In this document: positions 1 to 8,084 of the stretch, piece after piece | How positions within the stretch are numbered: position 1 is the stretch's first letter | Layout: each line of letters begins with the position of its first letter | DNA from: Pseudomonas fluorescens | GTDB taxonomy: Bacteria > Pseudomonadota > Gammaproteobacteria > Pseudomonadales > Pseudomonadaceae | NCBI RefSeq assembly: GCF_000802965.1 | Contig: NZ_JSAK01000018.1 | Span: forward strand, 261,236-325,235 | Length of the DNA: 64,000 nucleotides | Reading direction: 5' to 3' | Made by a program: the position numbers and the translations under genes | The notes under the pieces: model-generated | Told to the model about the DNA's origin: nothing | Database searches by the model: none | The model's input: only the letters and a program-made list of their open reading frames with translations

Positions 1-11
1 GCTCCTACAGG
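1..11. repeat. Fragment of a REP element at the window edge
   Basis: The first bases match the outer end of the REP class seen at 3627-3790, so a REP unit is cut by the window start. It lies just downstream of gcvP. A GGGCGG/CCGCCC hairpin at 31-47 follows the gcvP stop on the minus strand but lacks a T tract, so I do not call it a terminator. Confidence 0.5.
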
Positions 12-55
12 TTTTGTGGCGTTCTTGCGAGGGCGGACATGCCGCCCCCTTTGGT

Positions 56-2908
56 TTAAGCGTAGCTTTCGATCGACGGGCAGGCGCAGACCAGGTTGCG
101 ATCGCCGAAGACGTTGTCGACGCGACCGACCGGCGGCCAGTATTTGCCTTCGATCAGCGAAGCAACCGGATAAACCGCTTGCTCGCGGCTGTATGGGTGA
201 GTCCACTCGCCGACGATTTCCGCCGCGGTGTGCGGAGCGTTTTTCAGCGGGTTGTCGTCCTTGTCCAGCGTGCCGTTTTCCACCGCGCGGATTTCTTCGC
301 GGATGCGGATCATGGCGTCGCAGAAGCGGTCCAGTTCTTCCTTGGATTCGCTTTCGGTCGGCTCGATCATCAAGGTGCCGGCCACCGGGAACGACATGGT
401 CGGGGCGTGGAAGCCGAAGTCGATCAGGCGCTTGGCGACGTCATCGACGCTGATGCCGCTGCTGTCTTTCAGTGGACGCAAATCGAGAATGCACTCGTGC
501 GCCACCAGGCCGTTGCTGCCGGTGTACAGCACGGGGTAGTGCTCTTCGAGGCGGCGGGAAATGTAGTTGGCGTTGAGGATCGCCAGCTGCGAAGCGCGCT
601 TCAGACCGGCGCCGCCCATCATGCGGATGTACATCCAGGTGATCGGCAAAATGCTCGCGCTGCCGAACGGCGCGGCACACACCGCGCCTTCCTTGCGCGC
701 CATCTGCGCGTGGCCCGGCAGGAACGGCGTCAGGTGCGATTTCACGCCAATCGGGCCGACGCCCGGGCCGCCACCGCCGTGCGGAATGCAGAAAGTCTTG
801 TGCAGGTTCAGGTGGCTCACGTCGCCGCCGAACTTGCCTGGCGCGCAGAGGCCGACCATGGCGTTCATGTTGGCGCCGTCGATGTACACCTGGCCGCCGT
901 GGTCATGAATGATGCCGCAGATTTCGCGGATGCCTTCTTCGAACACGCCGTGGGTCGACGGGTAGGTGATCATCAGCGCGGCGAGGTGTTCGCGGTGCTC
1001 GATGGCCTTGGCGCGCAGGTCTTCGATGTCGACGTTGCCACGGGCATCGCACGCGGTGACGACAACACGCATGCCAGCCATTTGTGCGGTGGCCGGGTTG
1101 GTGCCGTGGGCCGACGACGGGATCAGGCAGATGTCGCGACGGTCTTCGCCACGGCTCTGGTGGTAGGCGCGGATGGCCAGCAGACCGGCGTATTCGCCTT
1201 GCGAACCGGCGTTCGGTTGCAGCGAGATCGAGTCGTAACCAGTCGCGGCGCAGAGCATCGCTTCCAGTTCATCGGTCAGTTGCTGGTAACCGGCGCTTTG
1301 CTCGGCCGGGGCGAACGGGTGCAGCGCACCGAACTCGGCCCAGGTCACCGGGATCATTTCGCTGGCGGCGTTGAGTTTCATGGTGCACGAGCCCAGCGGG
1401 ATCATGGTGCGGTCCAGCGCCAGGTCTTTGTCCGCCAGTTTGCGCAGGTAGCGCATCAGCTCGGTTTCCGAGTGATAGCGGTTGAAAACCGGGTGGCTGA
1501 GGATCGGCGACTGGCGAACCAGCGCGGCAGGGATGGTGCTGGTGACGGAAGCGGCGAGGGCGGCGAAGTCCGGCAGCGCTTTGCCATTGGCGAACAAGGC
1601 CCACAGGGTTTCGATGTCGGCCTGGGTGCTGGTTTCGTCGAGGGACAGGCCCAGACGCACGGCATCGACCACGCGCAGGTTGATCTGCTGGGCACGGGCC
1701 AGCTCGTGCAGCGCGGCGGTGTTGGCGCCGGTGTTCAGGGTCAGGGTGTCGAAGAAGTTTGCTTGCTCGACGCTCAAGCCCAGAGCGGTCAAGCCTTGGG
1801 CCAGAATCGCGGTCAGGTGATGCACGCGGTTGGCAATCTGCGTCAGGCCTTTCGGGCCGTGGTACACGGCGTACATGCTGGCGATGTTGGCCAGCAATAC
1901 CTGCGCGGTGCAGATGTTCGACGTGGCCTTCTCGCGGCGGATGTGTTGCTCGCGGGTCTGCATCGCCAGGCGCAATGCGGGCTTGCCGAAACGGTCGACG
2001 GAGACACCGACCAGACGGCCCGGCATGTCACGCTTGAACGCATCCTTGGTGGAGAAATACGCGGCGTGCGGGCCACCGAAGCCCAGCGGCACGCCGAAGC
2101 GTTGCGCGCTGCCGATGGCCACGTCGGCGCCGAACTCGCCCGGCGGGGTCAGCATGGTCAGGGCCAGCAGGTCGGCGGCCACCGCGACCAGCGCGTTGGC
2201 AGCGTGGAAACGCTCGGTCAGTTCGCGGTAGTCGAACACGTCACCGTTGCTCGCCGGGTATTGCAGCAGGGCGCCGAAGAATGGCGTCACGTCTGTCAGT
2301 TCGCGCTCGTCGCCGACCACCACGTCGATGCCCAACGGCTCGGCACGGGTGCGCAGCACGTCGAGGGTTTGCGGGTGGCAATGCACGGAAGCGAAGAACT
2401 GGTGGCTGCCCTTGTTCTTGCTCAGGCGCTTGCAGAAGGTCATGGCTTCGGCGGCGGCGGTGGCTTCGTCCAACAGCGAGGCGTTGGCGATTGGCAGACC
2501 GGTGAGGTCGCTGATCAGGGTCTGGAAGTTCAGCAGCGCTTCGAGACGGCCCTGGGAAATTTCTGGCTGATACGGGGTGTAAGCCGTGTACCAGGCCGGG
2601 TTTTCCAGCAGGTTGCGCAGGATCGGCGACGGCGTGTGGGTGCCGTAGTAGCCCTGGCCGATGAAAGTCTTGAACAGCTGGTTTTTGCCGGCGATGCCTT
2701 TGATCATCGCCAGCGCGTCGGCTTCGCTCAAGCCGTCTTCGAGGCCGAGCACGCTGGTGCCCTTGATGCTGTCCGGAATCACGCTGGCGCTCAGGGCTTC
2801 CAGGGAGTCGAAGCCGAGGCTGTTGAGCATGGCTTGCTCGTCACCGGCACGCGGGCCGATGTGGCGGGCGATGAATTCGTTGGCGGTGGTCAAATTGATC
2901 TGGGTCAT
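56..2908 (-). CDS. gcvP: Glycine dehydrogenase (decarboxylating), P protein of the glycine cleavage system
   Basis: This 950-residue protein has the full length of single-chain bacterial GcvP. It decarboxylates glycine with pyridoxal phosphate and passes the aminomethyl group to lipoyl-GcvH in the cytoplasm. The PLP lysine is visible in the HLNLHKTF motif near residue 700, followed by a glycine-rich GGGGPGVGP loop. The N-terminus (ARHIGPR) is typical. The ATG has an AGGAG site 7 bases upstream and starts 11 bp after the gcvH stop, so the two form one operon. By analogy with P. aeruginosa this is the GcvP2 copy, whose operon normally continues with glyA, sdaA and gcvT; those would lie outside the window. 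Confidence 0.97.
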   Translation of the reverse strand: MTQINLTTANEFIARHIGPRAGDEQAMLNSLGFDSLEALSASVIPDSIKGTSVLGLEDGLSEADALAMIKGIAGKNQLFKTFIGQGYYGTHTPSPILRNLLENPAWYTAYTPYQPEISQGRLEALLNFQTLISDLTGLPIANASLLDEATAAAEAMTFCKRLSKNKGSHQFFASVHCHPQTLDVLRTRAEPLGIDVVVGDERELTDVTPFFGALLQYPASNGDVFDYRELTERFHAANALVAVAADLLALTMLTPPGEFGADVAIGSAQRFGVPLGFGGPHAAYFSTKDAFKRDMPGRLVGVSVDRFGKPALRLAMQTREQHIRREKATSNICTAQVLLANIASMYAVYHGPKGLTQIANRVHHLTAILAQGLTALGLSVEQANFFDTLTLNTGANTAALHELARAQQINLRVVDAVRLGLSLDETSTQADIETLWALFANGKALPDFAALAASVTSTIPAALVRQSPILSHPVFNRYHSETELMRYLRKLADKDLALDRTMIPLGSCTMKLNAASEMIPVTWAEFGALHPFAPAEQSAGYQQLTDELEAMLCAATGYDSISLQPNAGSQGEYAGLLAIRAYHQSRGEDRRDICLIPSSAHGTNPATAQMAGMRVVVTACDARGNVDIEDLRAKAIEHREHLAALMITYPSTHGVFEEGIREICGIIHDHGGQVYIDGANMNAMVGLCAPGKFGGDVSHLNLHKTFCIPHGGGGPGVGPIGVKSHLTPFLPGHAQMARKEGAVCAAPFGSASILPITWMYIRMMGGAGLKRASQLAILNANYISRRLEEHYPVLYTGSNGLVAHECILDLRPLKDSSGISVDDVAKRLIDFGFHAPTMSFPVAGTLMIEPTESESKEELDRFCDAMIRIREEIRAVENGTLDKDDNPLKNAPHTAAEIVGEWTHPYSREQAVYPVASLIEGKYWPPVGRVDNVFGDRNLVCACPSIESYA

Positions 2909-2919
2909 GTCAGTGCTCC

Positions 2920-3303
2920 TCAGGCTTCGGCGTTGGCTTTGATCAGACGGTCGTAGGCGTCCTGATCGAGCAGTTTGGCGACCGCCGAAGCGTCGGCTGG
3001 CTGGAAGCGGAAGAACCAGCCTTCACCCAGCGGATCTTCGTTGACCAGTTCCGGGGAGCTGTCCAGCGCCGGGTTCACTTCCAGTACGTCCCCGTCGAGC
3101 GGCATGTACACGCCGCTGGCGGCTTTTACCGATTCCACGGTGGCTGCTTCAGCGCCTTTTTCGTAGGACTGCAGCTCAGGCAGTTGTACGAAAACCACGT
3201 CGCCCAATGCGTTCTGCGCGAAAGCGGTGATGCCGACGGTGACGCTGCCGTCAGCTTCGGTGCGCAGCCATTCGTGATCTTCAGTAAAACGCAATTCGCT
3301 CAT
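2920..3303 (-). CDS. gcvH: Glycine cleavage system H protein
   Basis: The protein has 127 residues, the usual length for the lipoyl carrier GcvH. The lipoylated lysine is Lys60 in VESVKAAS, and the N-terminus reads MSELRFTEDHEWL as in other H proteins. The frame is open further upstream, to 3426, but the ATG at 3303 has a TTAGGAG site and begins at the family start, so the longer form is rejected. It is the first gene of gcvHP and sits about 70 bases downstream of a sigma-54 type promoter. Confidence 0.97.
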   Translation of the reverse strand: MSELRFTEDHEWLRTEADGSVTVGITAFAQNALGDVVFVQLPELQSYEKGAEAATVESVKAASGVYMPLDGDVLEVNPALDSSPELVNEDPLGEGWFFRFQPADASAVAKLLDQDAYDRLIKANAEA

Positions 3304-3385
3304 GGAAACTCCTAAGGGGGCCAGACTCGTCTGGTGGACGCTGTTGAATGCTTGGGCAAAAAAGCCCGGGTATGACGGACTACAT

Positions 3386-3401
3386 AGCAAGAACGCGGCC
3401 A
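3386..3401 (-). promoter_or_regulatory. Sigma-54 (-24/-12) promoter for gcvHP
   Basis: On the minus strand the sequence TGGCCGCGTTCTTGCT carries GG and GC separated by exactly 10 bases, with the TGGC and TTGC cores of the sigma-54 consensus. It lies about 83 bp upstream of the gcvH ATG. The neighbouring regulator has a GAFTGA motif, as an RpoN activator must. Confidence 0.75.
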
Positions 3402-3465
3402 ATGTATTTTTTGTCATATAAAACAATTGGTTATGGTGTTTTACGAGTTATCGAGAATTGCCTGC

Positions 3466-3483
3466 TGTAGCGAAATCGATACG
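3466..3483 (+). promoter_or_regulatory. TyrR/GcsR-type activator box 1
   Basis: The 18-mer TGTAGCG-AAAT-CGATACG resembles the TGTAACG-N4-CGTTCCG repeats that I recall for GcsR upstream of the P. aeruginosa gcsH2 operon. It lies about 65-80 bp upstream of the -24/-12 promoter, a normal place for an enhancer site. Confidence 0.55.
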
Positions 3484-3546
3484 GCTATGATCGGAGAAGA
3501 AAGCTGAGGTGGATCAAAGCCTTGCACAGCCGTGATCGGGGAGGGG

Positions 3547-3583
3547 TGTAGCGATATCGTTCCGCTGTAGCGCTTTCAGTACA
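3547..3583 (+). promoter_or_regulatory. Tandem TyrR/GcsR-type activator boxes 2 and 3
   Basis: Two 18-bp boxes, TGTAGCG-ATAT-CGTTCCG (3547-3564) and TGTAGCG-CTTT-CAGTACA (3566-3583), lie one base apart. The first is a near-exact match to the recalled GcsR repeat, and the second has the TGTA-N10-TACA form of TyrR boxes. They sit about 150-200 bp upstream of the sigma-54 promoter. Confidence 0.6.
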
Positions 3584-3626
3584 GCTGGAGGTCGCTTTTA
3601 AGACGATTATTGACTGAAAACCCGAG

Positions 3627-3790
3627 CTGTAGGAGCCGGCTTGCTGGCGATGGCAATTTTGAAAACGCCATCGCCAGCAAGCCGGCTCCTACAGGTCGGG
3701 GTGGTCTTCAGAAAGGCATCGCCAGCAAGCCGGCTCCTACAGGTCGGGGTGGTCTTTAGAAAGGCATCGCCAGCAAGCCGGCTCCTACAA
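3627..3790. repeat. Cluster of four REP units (class GGAGCCGGCTTGCTGGCGAT)
   Basis: One forward unit at 3627-3654 is followed by an inverted partner at 3667-3695, forming a REPIN-like pair. Two more inverted units follow in direct tandem (about 3717-3742 and 3764-3790), separated by nearly identical 20-base linkers. The last unit ends 26 bases before the downstream regulator's stop codon. Confidence 0.9.
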
Positions 3791-3815
3791 GTGCGAGGCG
3801 TTCGTCAGAATGTGG

Positions 3816-5324
3816 TCACGGCTTGTTGGGAATGCCGTACTTACGAAGTCGATGAGCGATGGCCGTGTGGGAGGTTTGCAGGCGGCTGGCGAGTTGCCGG
3901 GTGGAGGGGTAGCTGACGTAGAGTTTTTCCAGCAGGGTTTTCTCGAACTCTTCCATGGCCTGTTCCAGACTGTCGACGTCGTGGTCGCCTTGGCGCGCGA
4001 CAGAGGTGCCGGCGATGTCGAGATCGCCGATGTCCACCAGGCTACTTTCACAAATGGCCGCGGCGCGGAAAATCACGTTTTGCAGTTGCCGCACGTTGCC
4101 AGGCCAGCGGTTGCCGAGCAGGGCCGGATAAGTGCCCGGCGCGAGGCGACAGACCGGGCGCTGGATCTGCGCGCACGCCTGCTGCATGAAGTAACGGGCC
4201 AGCAGCAGGATGTCCTGGCCACGCTCGCGCAGTGGCGGTACTTCGACGTTGAGCACGTTGAGGCGATAGAACAGGTCTTCGCGAAACAACCCTTCGCTGA
4301 CCATTTTTTCCAGGTCGCGGTGGGTCGCGCTGAGAATGCGTACGTTGACCTTCACTTCACGATCACCGCCGACCCGACGGAAGCTGCCGTCGTTGAGAAA
4401 ACGCAGCAACTTGGCCTGCAAATACGGCGACATCTCACCGATCTCATCGAGAAACACTGTGCCCTGGTTGGCCAGTTCCATCAGCCCCGGTTTACCGCCT
4501 CGTTGTGCACCGGTGAAGGCACCGGGGGCGTAGCCGAAAAGTTCGCTTTCGGCGAGGTTCTCCGGCAATGCTGCACAGTTCAATGCCAGAAATGGCGAGT
4601 TGTGCCGCGCGCTGCTGGCATGGCAGGCTCGTGCCACCAACTCCTTGCCGGTGCCGGTTTCACCCTGGATCAGCAGCGGCGCATCAAGGGCCGCCACCCG
4701 TTGCGCGCGAACCTTGAGCGTGCGGATGACCGGCGACTCGCCCAGCAGCGCATCGAACCCTTCGGCGTGATCGTGGTGCAGGGCCGAGAGGCGTTCACCG
4801 ATGCGATTGGGTTGATACAGAGTCAGCAGGGCGCCGGCGTCGGTAATTGGCGTGGCGTCCAGCAGTAGCGTCTGGCCGTTGACGGTCACTTCCCGCAGCG
4901 GCAAGCGAAAACCCTGTTCGAGCAACGCGTCGAGCAGTGCCGGGTCGGCGAACAGGTCGGCGACGCTTTCACCCGCCGGCTCACGGCCATACAGGGCGAT
5001 CAACGCCGGGTTGGCCAGCAACACTTTGCCGGCGCTGTCCAGCGCCAGCACCGGGTCGGTCATGGCTGCGAGCAACGCGTCGAGCTGCAAGTGCCGGCGT
5101 TGGCCGGGCAGGATGTCGACCACGGTCATCGCCTGCACGCCCCGCACGCTCAGCAGCGCATCGCGCAGTTCTTCGAGGACTTCCGGGCTCAAGGTCGGCG
5201 CGTCGATATAAACGTTCGGCGGAACCATTTCCACCGCATCCAGATTGAGGTTACGCCCACCGAGCAGGGCCAGGACTTCCTGGGTGATACCGACGCGGTC
5301 GATGAAGCTGACGTGGATACGCAT
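3816..5324 (-). CDS. gcsR: TyrR-family sigma-54-dependent activator of glycine cleavage (GcsR-like)
   Basis: The 502-residue protein has an N-terminal ACT domain (about 1-75), a PAS-like domain (about 80-190), an AAA+ domain with Walker A GETGTGKE near residue 222 and the sigma-54 contact motif GAFTGA near 268, and a C-terminal TyrR-type helix-turn-helix (TRQLASRLQTSHTAIAHRL). E. coli TyrR lacks GAFTGA; its presence here points to true RpoN activation. It lies just upstream of gcvHP on the same strand, across from a -24/-12 promoter and three TyrR-like boxes. In P. aeruginosa the equivalent GcsR activates the glycine cleavage operon, with glycine as the likely ACT ligand. Confidence 0.88.
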   Translation of the reverse strand: MRIHVSFIDRVGITQEVLALLGGRNLNLDAVEMVPPNVYIDAPTLSPEVLEELRDALLSVRGVQAMTVVDILPGQRRHLQLDALLAAMTDPVLALDSAGKVLLANPALIALYGREPAGESVADLFADPALLDALLEQGFRLPLREVTVNGQTLLLDATPITDAGALLTLYQPNRIGERLSALHHDHAEGFDALLGESPVIRTLKVRAQRVAALDAPLLIQGETGTGKELVARACHASSARHNSPFLALNCAALPENLAESELFGYAPGAFTGAQRGGKPGLMELANQGTVFLDEIGEMSPYLQAKLLRFLNDGSFRRVGGDREVKVNVRILSATHRDLEKMVSEGLFREDLFYRLNVLNVEVPPLRERGQDILLLARYFMQQACAQIQRPVCRLAPGTYPALLGNRWPGNVRQLQNVIFRAAAICESSLVDIGDLDIAGTSVARQGDHDVDSLEQAMEEFEKTLLEKLYVSYPSTRQLASRLQTSHTAIAHRLRKYGIPNKP

Positions 5325-5420
5325 GGGGCGGTTTCGGGTTCTGGAGTGCGGAGGGTGGCAAGTATGCCTTGGAGCAGGGGGTAAGGTGAAATCCAGCGCA
5401 GGACTTCAGGCCAACGATGA

Positions 5421-5520
5421 TCCCTGTGGGAGCGGGCTTGCCCGCGATGACGGTGGCAGATCCGGCATTGATGTGACAGATGTACCGCTATCGCGGGCAA
5501 GCCCGCTCCCACAGGGATTT
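5421..5520. repeat. REPIN pair (class GGGAGCGGGCTTGCCCGCGAT)
   Basis: Two REP units in inverted orientation, CTGTGGGAGCGGGCTTGCCC and its complement, flank about 40 bases. They lie between the convergent-side end of the DUF5064 gene and the gcsR start. Confidence 0.9.
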
Positions 5521-5548
5521 GTGACTGACCACAGAATATGTGTTCGGG

Positions 5549-5911
5549 TTACTCGAAGTGCTCGGGGTTTACCGGATCGCCGGATTTCATATCCAACTGC
5601 TTCCGGATGTCTTCAAACATCAAATCGTAATGCTTGTGGACCGAGCCAATCTGGCTGTGTGACTTCGGAATTCCGTACTTCTCGGCAATTCTTGTCACAT
5701 CCCTGGCGAAGTTGTAGGCCTCCTCTTTTGGCAGGAAGAAGGGCTCTGAGATGTCCTTGCCCTGAATGCTGCCATGCATGGTGAACAGGATGCCCTTTTC
5801 CCCTTTGTCGTTCTTGCTGACTTCATAGTCGAGGTGCACGTTGTAGTTGACATCATCCGGGGTCAGCGCATGACGTTCGATGTGCAAGTGACCCGGCTCA
5901 AACTGTGCCAT
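5549..5911 (-). CDS. DUF5064 family protein downstream of arcC
   Basis: This 120-residue soluble protein matches what I know as the Pseudomonas DUF5064 family; no catalytic motif is evident and the function is unknown. It has a GGGAG site 9 bases before the ATG and starts 12 bp after the arcC stop, so it is the likely last gene of the arc operon. The charged N-terminal half reads as beta strands (LDYEVSKND) and the C-terminal half as helix. Cotranscription with arginine deiminase genes suggests an accessory role in anaerobic or acid arginine use, which is inference. Confidence 0.8.
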   Translation of the reverse strand: MAQFEPGHLHIERHALTPDDVNYNVHLDYEVSKNDKGEKGILFTMHGSIQGKDISEPFFLPKEEAYNFARDVTRIAEKYGIPKSHSQIGSVHKHYDLMFEDIRKQLDMKSGDPVNPEHFE

Positions 5912-5923
5912 AGACGTCTCTCC

Positions 5924-6853
5924 CTACAAGTAAGTAATGCCAGGTGTCGCGGTGCTGATGCGCGTGCCGGCCTTGCCCTGGACGATCGCTTCGATGTCCG
6001 CGAGTGAGCCGATCACCGCGACCTTTCCAGTATGGCGCGCGAATTCGCAGGCTGCCTGCACCTTCGGTCCCATGGAACCGGCGGCAAAGCCGAGTTTTTC
6101 CATTTCGTCCGGGTGAGCCTGGGCGATGGCTTTCTGCGTTGGTTTGCCGTAGTCGATAAACGCGGCGCTGACATCAGTGGCAATCACCAGCAGATCGGCT
6201 TCAAGCTGTTCGGCCAGCAGCGCCGAGCACAGGTCTTTGTCGATCACTGCTTCGACGCCTTCGAGTTTACCGGGCGCGGTGTACATGGTCGGGATGCCGC
6301 CACCGCCGGCGCAGATCACGATGCTGCTTTTTTCCAGCAGCCACTTGATCGGGCGAATCTCGAAGATGCGTTTCGGTTTCGGGCTGGCAACCACGCGACG
6401 ATATTTGTCGCCGTCCGGGGCAATTGCCCAGCCTTTTTCGGCCGCGAGTTTTTCGGCCTCGTCCTTGCTGTAGACCGGGCCGATGGGTTTGGTCGGGTTC
6501 TTGAAGGCCGGGTCGTTGGCGTCGACTTCGACTTGGGTCAGCAGGGTGGCGAAGGGCACTTCGAAGTCCAGCAAGTTGCCCAGTTCCTGTTCGATGATGT
6601 AGCCGATCATGCCTTCGGTTTCGGCGCCGAGCACGTCCAGCGGATAAGGCGACACCGAGGTGTAGGCCGCCGCTTGCAGCGACAGCAGGCCGACTTGGGG
6701 GCCATTGCCGTGGGCGATGACCAGTTGGTTGCCGGAGTGGATCTTGGCGATCTGCTCGGTGGCGATCCGGATGTTGGCGCGCTGGTTGTCAGCGGTCATC
6801 GGTTCACCCCGGCGAAGCAGGGCGTTCCCGCCCAGAGCAACGACGATACGCAT
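5924..6853 (-). CDS. arcC: Carbamate kinase
   Basis: The 309-residue protein begins MRIVVALGGNALLRRG, the amino-acid-kinase nucleotide loop of carbamate kinases. It makes ATP from carbamoyl phosphate and ADP, the last step of the arginine deiminase pathway. The frame is open back to 6976, but that extension runs through a REP element; the ATG at 6853 with GAAGGA upstream is the family start. It follows arcB after a 139-bp gap filled by a REPIN, which may modulate arcC levels or mRNA stability. Confidence 0.96.
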   Translation of the reverse strand: MRIVVALGGNALLRRGEPMTADNQRANIRIATEQIAKIHSGNQLVIAHGNGPQVGLLSLQAAAYTSVSPYPLDVLGAETEGMIGYIIEQELGNLLDFEVPFATLLTQVEVDANDPAFKNPTKPIGPVYSKDEAEKLAAEKGWAIAPDGDKYRRVVASPKPKRIFEIRPIKWLLEKSSIVICAGGGGIPTMYTAPGKLEGVEAVIDKDLCSALLAEQLEADLLVIATDVSAAFIDYGKPTQKAIAQAHPDEMEKLGFAAGSMGPKVQAACEFARHTGKVAVIGSLADIEAIVQGKAGTRISTATPGITYL

Positions 6854-6886
6854 GGTGCATGTCCTTCTAAAAGAGAGGTAAGCGGG

Positions 6887-6976
6887 CCTGTGGGAGCTGG
6901 CTTGCCAGCGATGGCCGCACCTCGGTGATTCTGATAAACCGCGGTGATCCCATCGCTGGCAAGCCAGCTCCCACAA
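6887..6976. repeat. REPIN pair between arcB and arcC (class GGGAGCTGGCTTGCCAGCGAT)
   Basis: Two inverted REP units flank about 35 bases in the arcB-arcC gap, inside the presumed operon transcript, where they would form a long hairpin. Confidence 0.9.
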
Positions 6977-6992
6977 GGGGCCGCGTCAGCCG

Positions 6993-8003
6993 TTACAGGT
7001 CAGCCAGCGTCGACACCAGAATCGCCTTGATCGTGTGCATGCGGTTTTCCGCTTGCTCGAAGGCAATGCAGGCCGGCGACTCGAAGACGTCATCGGTTAC
7101 TTCGATGCCGTTTTTCAGGTTCGGGTACTGCTCGGCGATCTGCTTGCCGATTTTGGTGTCGCTGTTGTGGAACGCCGGCAGGCAGTGCATGAACTTGGTG
7201 CGCGGGTTACCGGTGGCTTTCATCAGTTCGGCGTTGACCTGATATGGCAGCAATTGCTGGATGCGTTCGGCCCAGGCTTCGACCGGCTCACCCATGGACA
7301 CCCAGACGTCGGTGTGGATGAAGTCCACGCCTTTGACCGCCGCTTTCGGGTCTTCGGTCAGCGTGATGCGCGCGCCGCTCTCTTCAGCGTATTTTTTGCA
7401 GCGCGCGACCAGGTCGTCCAGCGGCCACAGGGCTTTCGGTGCACAGATGCGCACGTCCATGCCAAGTTTGGCGCCGATCAGCAATAGCGAGTTGCCCATG
7501 TTGTTGCGCGCATCGCCGAGGTAGACGTAGCTGATTTCGTGGATCGGCTTGTCGGCGTTCTCACGCATGGTCAGCACGTCGGCGATCATTTGCGTCGGGT
7601 GATATTCATCGGTCAGGCCGTTGAACACCGGCACGCCAGCGAACTTGGCCAGTTCTTCGACGATTTCCTGTTTGAAGCCACGGTACTCGATGGCGTCGTA
7701 CATGCGCCCGAGCACGCGGGCGGTGTCTTTCATGCTTTCCTTGTGGCCGATCTGCGAGGAGTTCGGGTCGATGTAGGTGACGTTGGCGCCCTGGTCATAG
7801 GCGGCGACTTCGAAGGCACAACGGGTGCGGGTCGAGGTTTTTTCGAAAATCAGGGCAATGTTGTTGCCTTTGAGGTGTTGCTGCTCGGTGCCGGTGTACT
7901 TGGCGCGTTTGAGGTCGCGGGAGAGGTCGAGCAGGTAGCGCAATTCGCGAGGGGTGTGATGTTCCAGGCTCAGCAGATTGCGGTTATGAATATTGAACGC
8001 CAT
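6993..8003 (-). CDS. arcB: Ornithine carbamoyltransferase, catabolic
   Basis: At 336 residues this is the catabolic OTCase, which phosphorolyses citrulline to ornithine and carbamoyl phosphate. The carbamoyl-phosphate loop STRTRC (about residue 56) and the ornithine-site HCLPAFHN (about 272) are intact. The ATG at 8003 has AGGAG upstream; the open frame to 8045 is ignored because the family starts MAFNIHNRNLL. It lies 81 bp after arcA and before arcC in the usual arc order. Confidence 0.97.
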   Translation of the reverse strand: MAFNIHNRNLLSLEHHTPRELRYLLDLSRDLKRAKYTGTEQQHLKGNNIALIFEKTSTRTRCAFEVAAYDQGANVTYIDPNSSQIGHKESMKDTARVLGRMYDAIEYRGFKQEIVEELAKFAGVPVFNGLTDEYHPTQMIADVLTMRENADKPIHEISYVYLGDARNNMGNSLLLIGAKLGMDVRICAPKALWPLDDLVARCKKYAEESGARITLTEDPKAAVKGVDFIHTDVWVSMGEPVEAWAERIQQLLPYQVNAELMKATGNPRTKFMHCLPAFHNSDTKIGKQIAEQYPNLKNGIEVTDDVFESPACIAFEQAENRMHTIKAILVSTLADL

Positions 8004-8084
8004 TTTGGATCTCCTAAGTTGTCGGTTATCCCCTTGGCCGCGCATGCCGTGGGGTAGACGGCAGCGCGGGCCAAGGCTGTCAGG

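Noticed and set aside
14..2956. A 980-codon open frame on the plus strand opposite gcvP
   Set aside because: It is antisense to a full-length enzyme with intact motifs, rich in Arg/Val/Gly and without any domain. GC-rich third positions create such shadow frames.
3627..3790. Possible CRISPR-like tandem repeats
   Set aside because: Units are imperfect palindromes in mixed orientation with near-identical linkers, matching dispersed REP copies; there are no unique spacers or cas genes.
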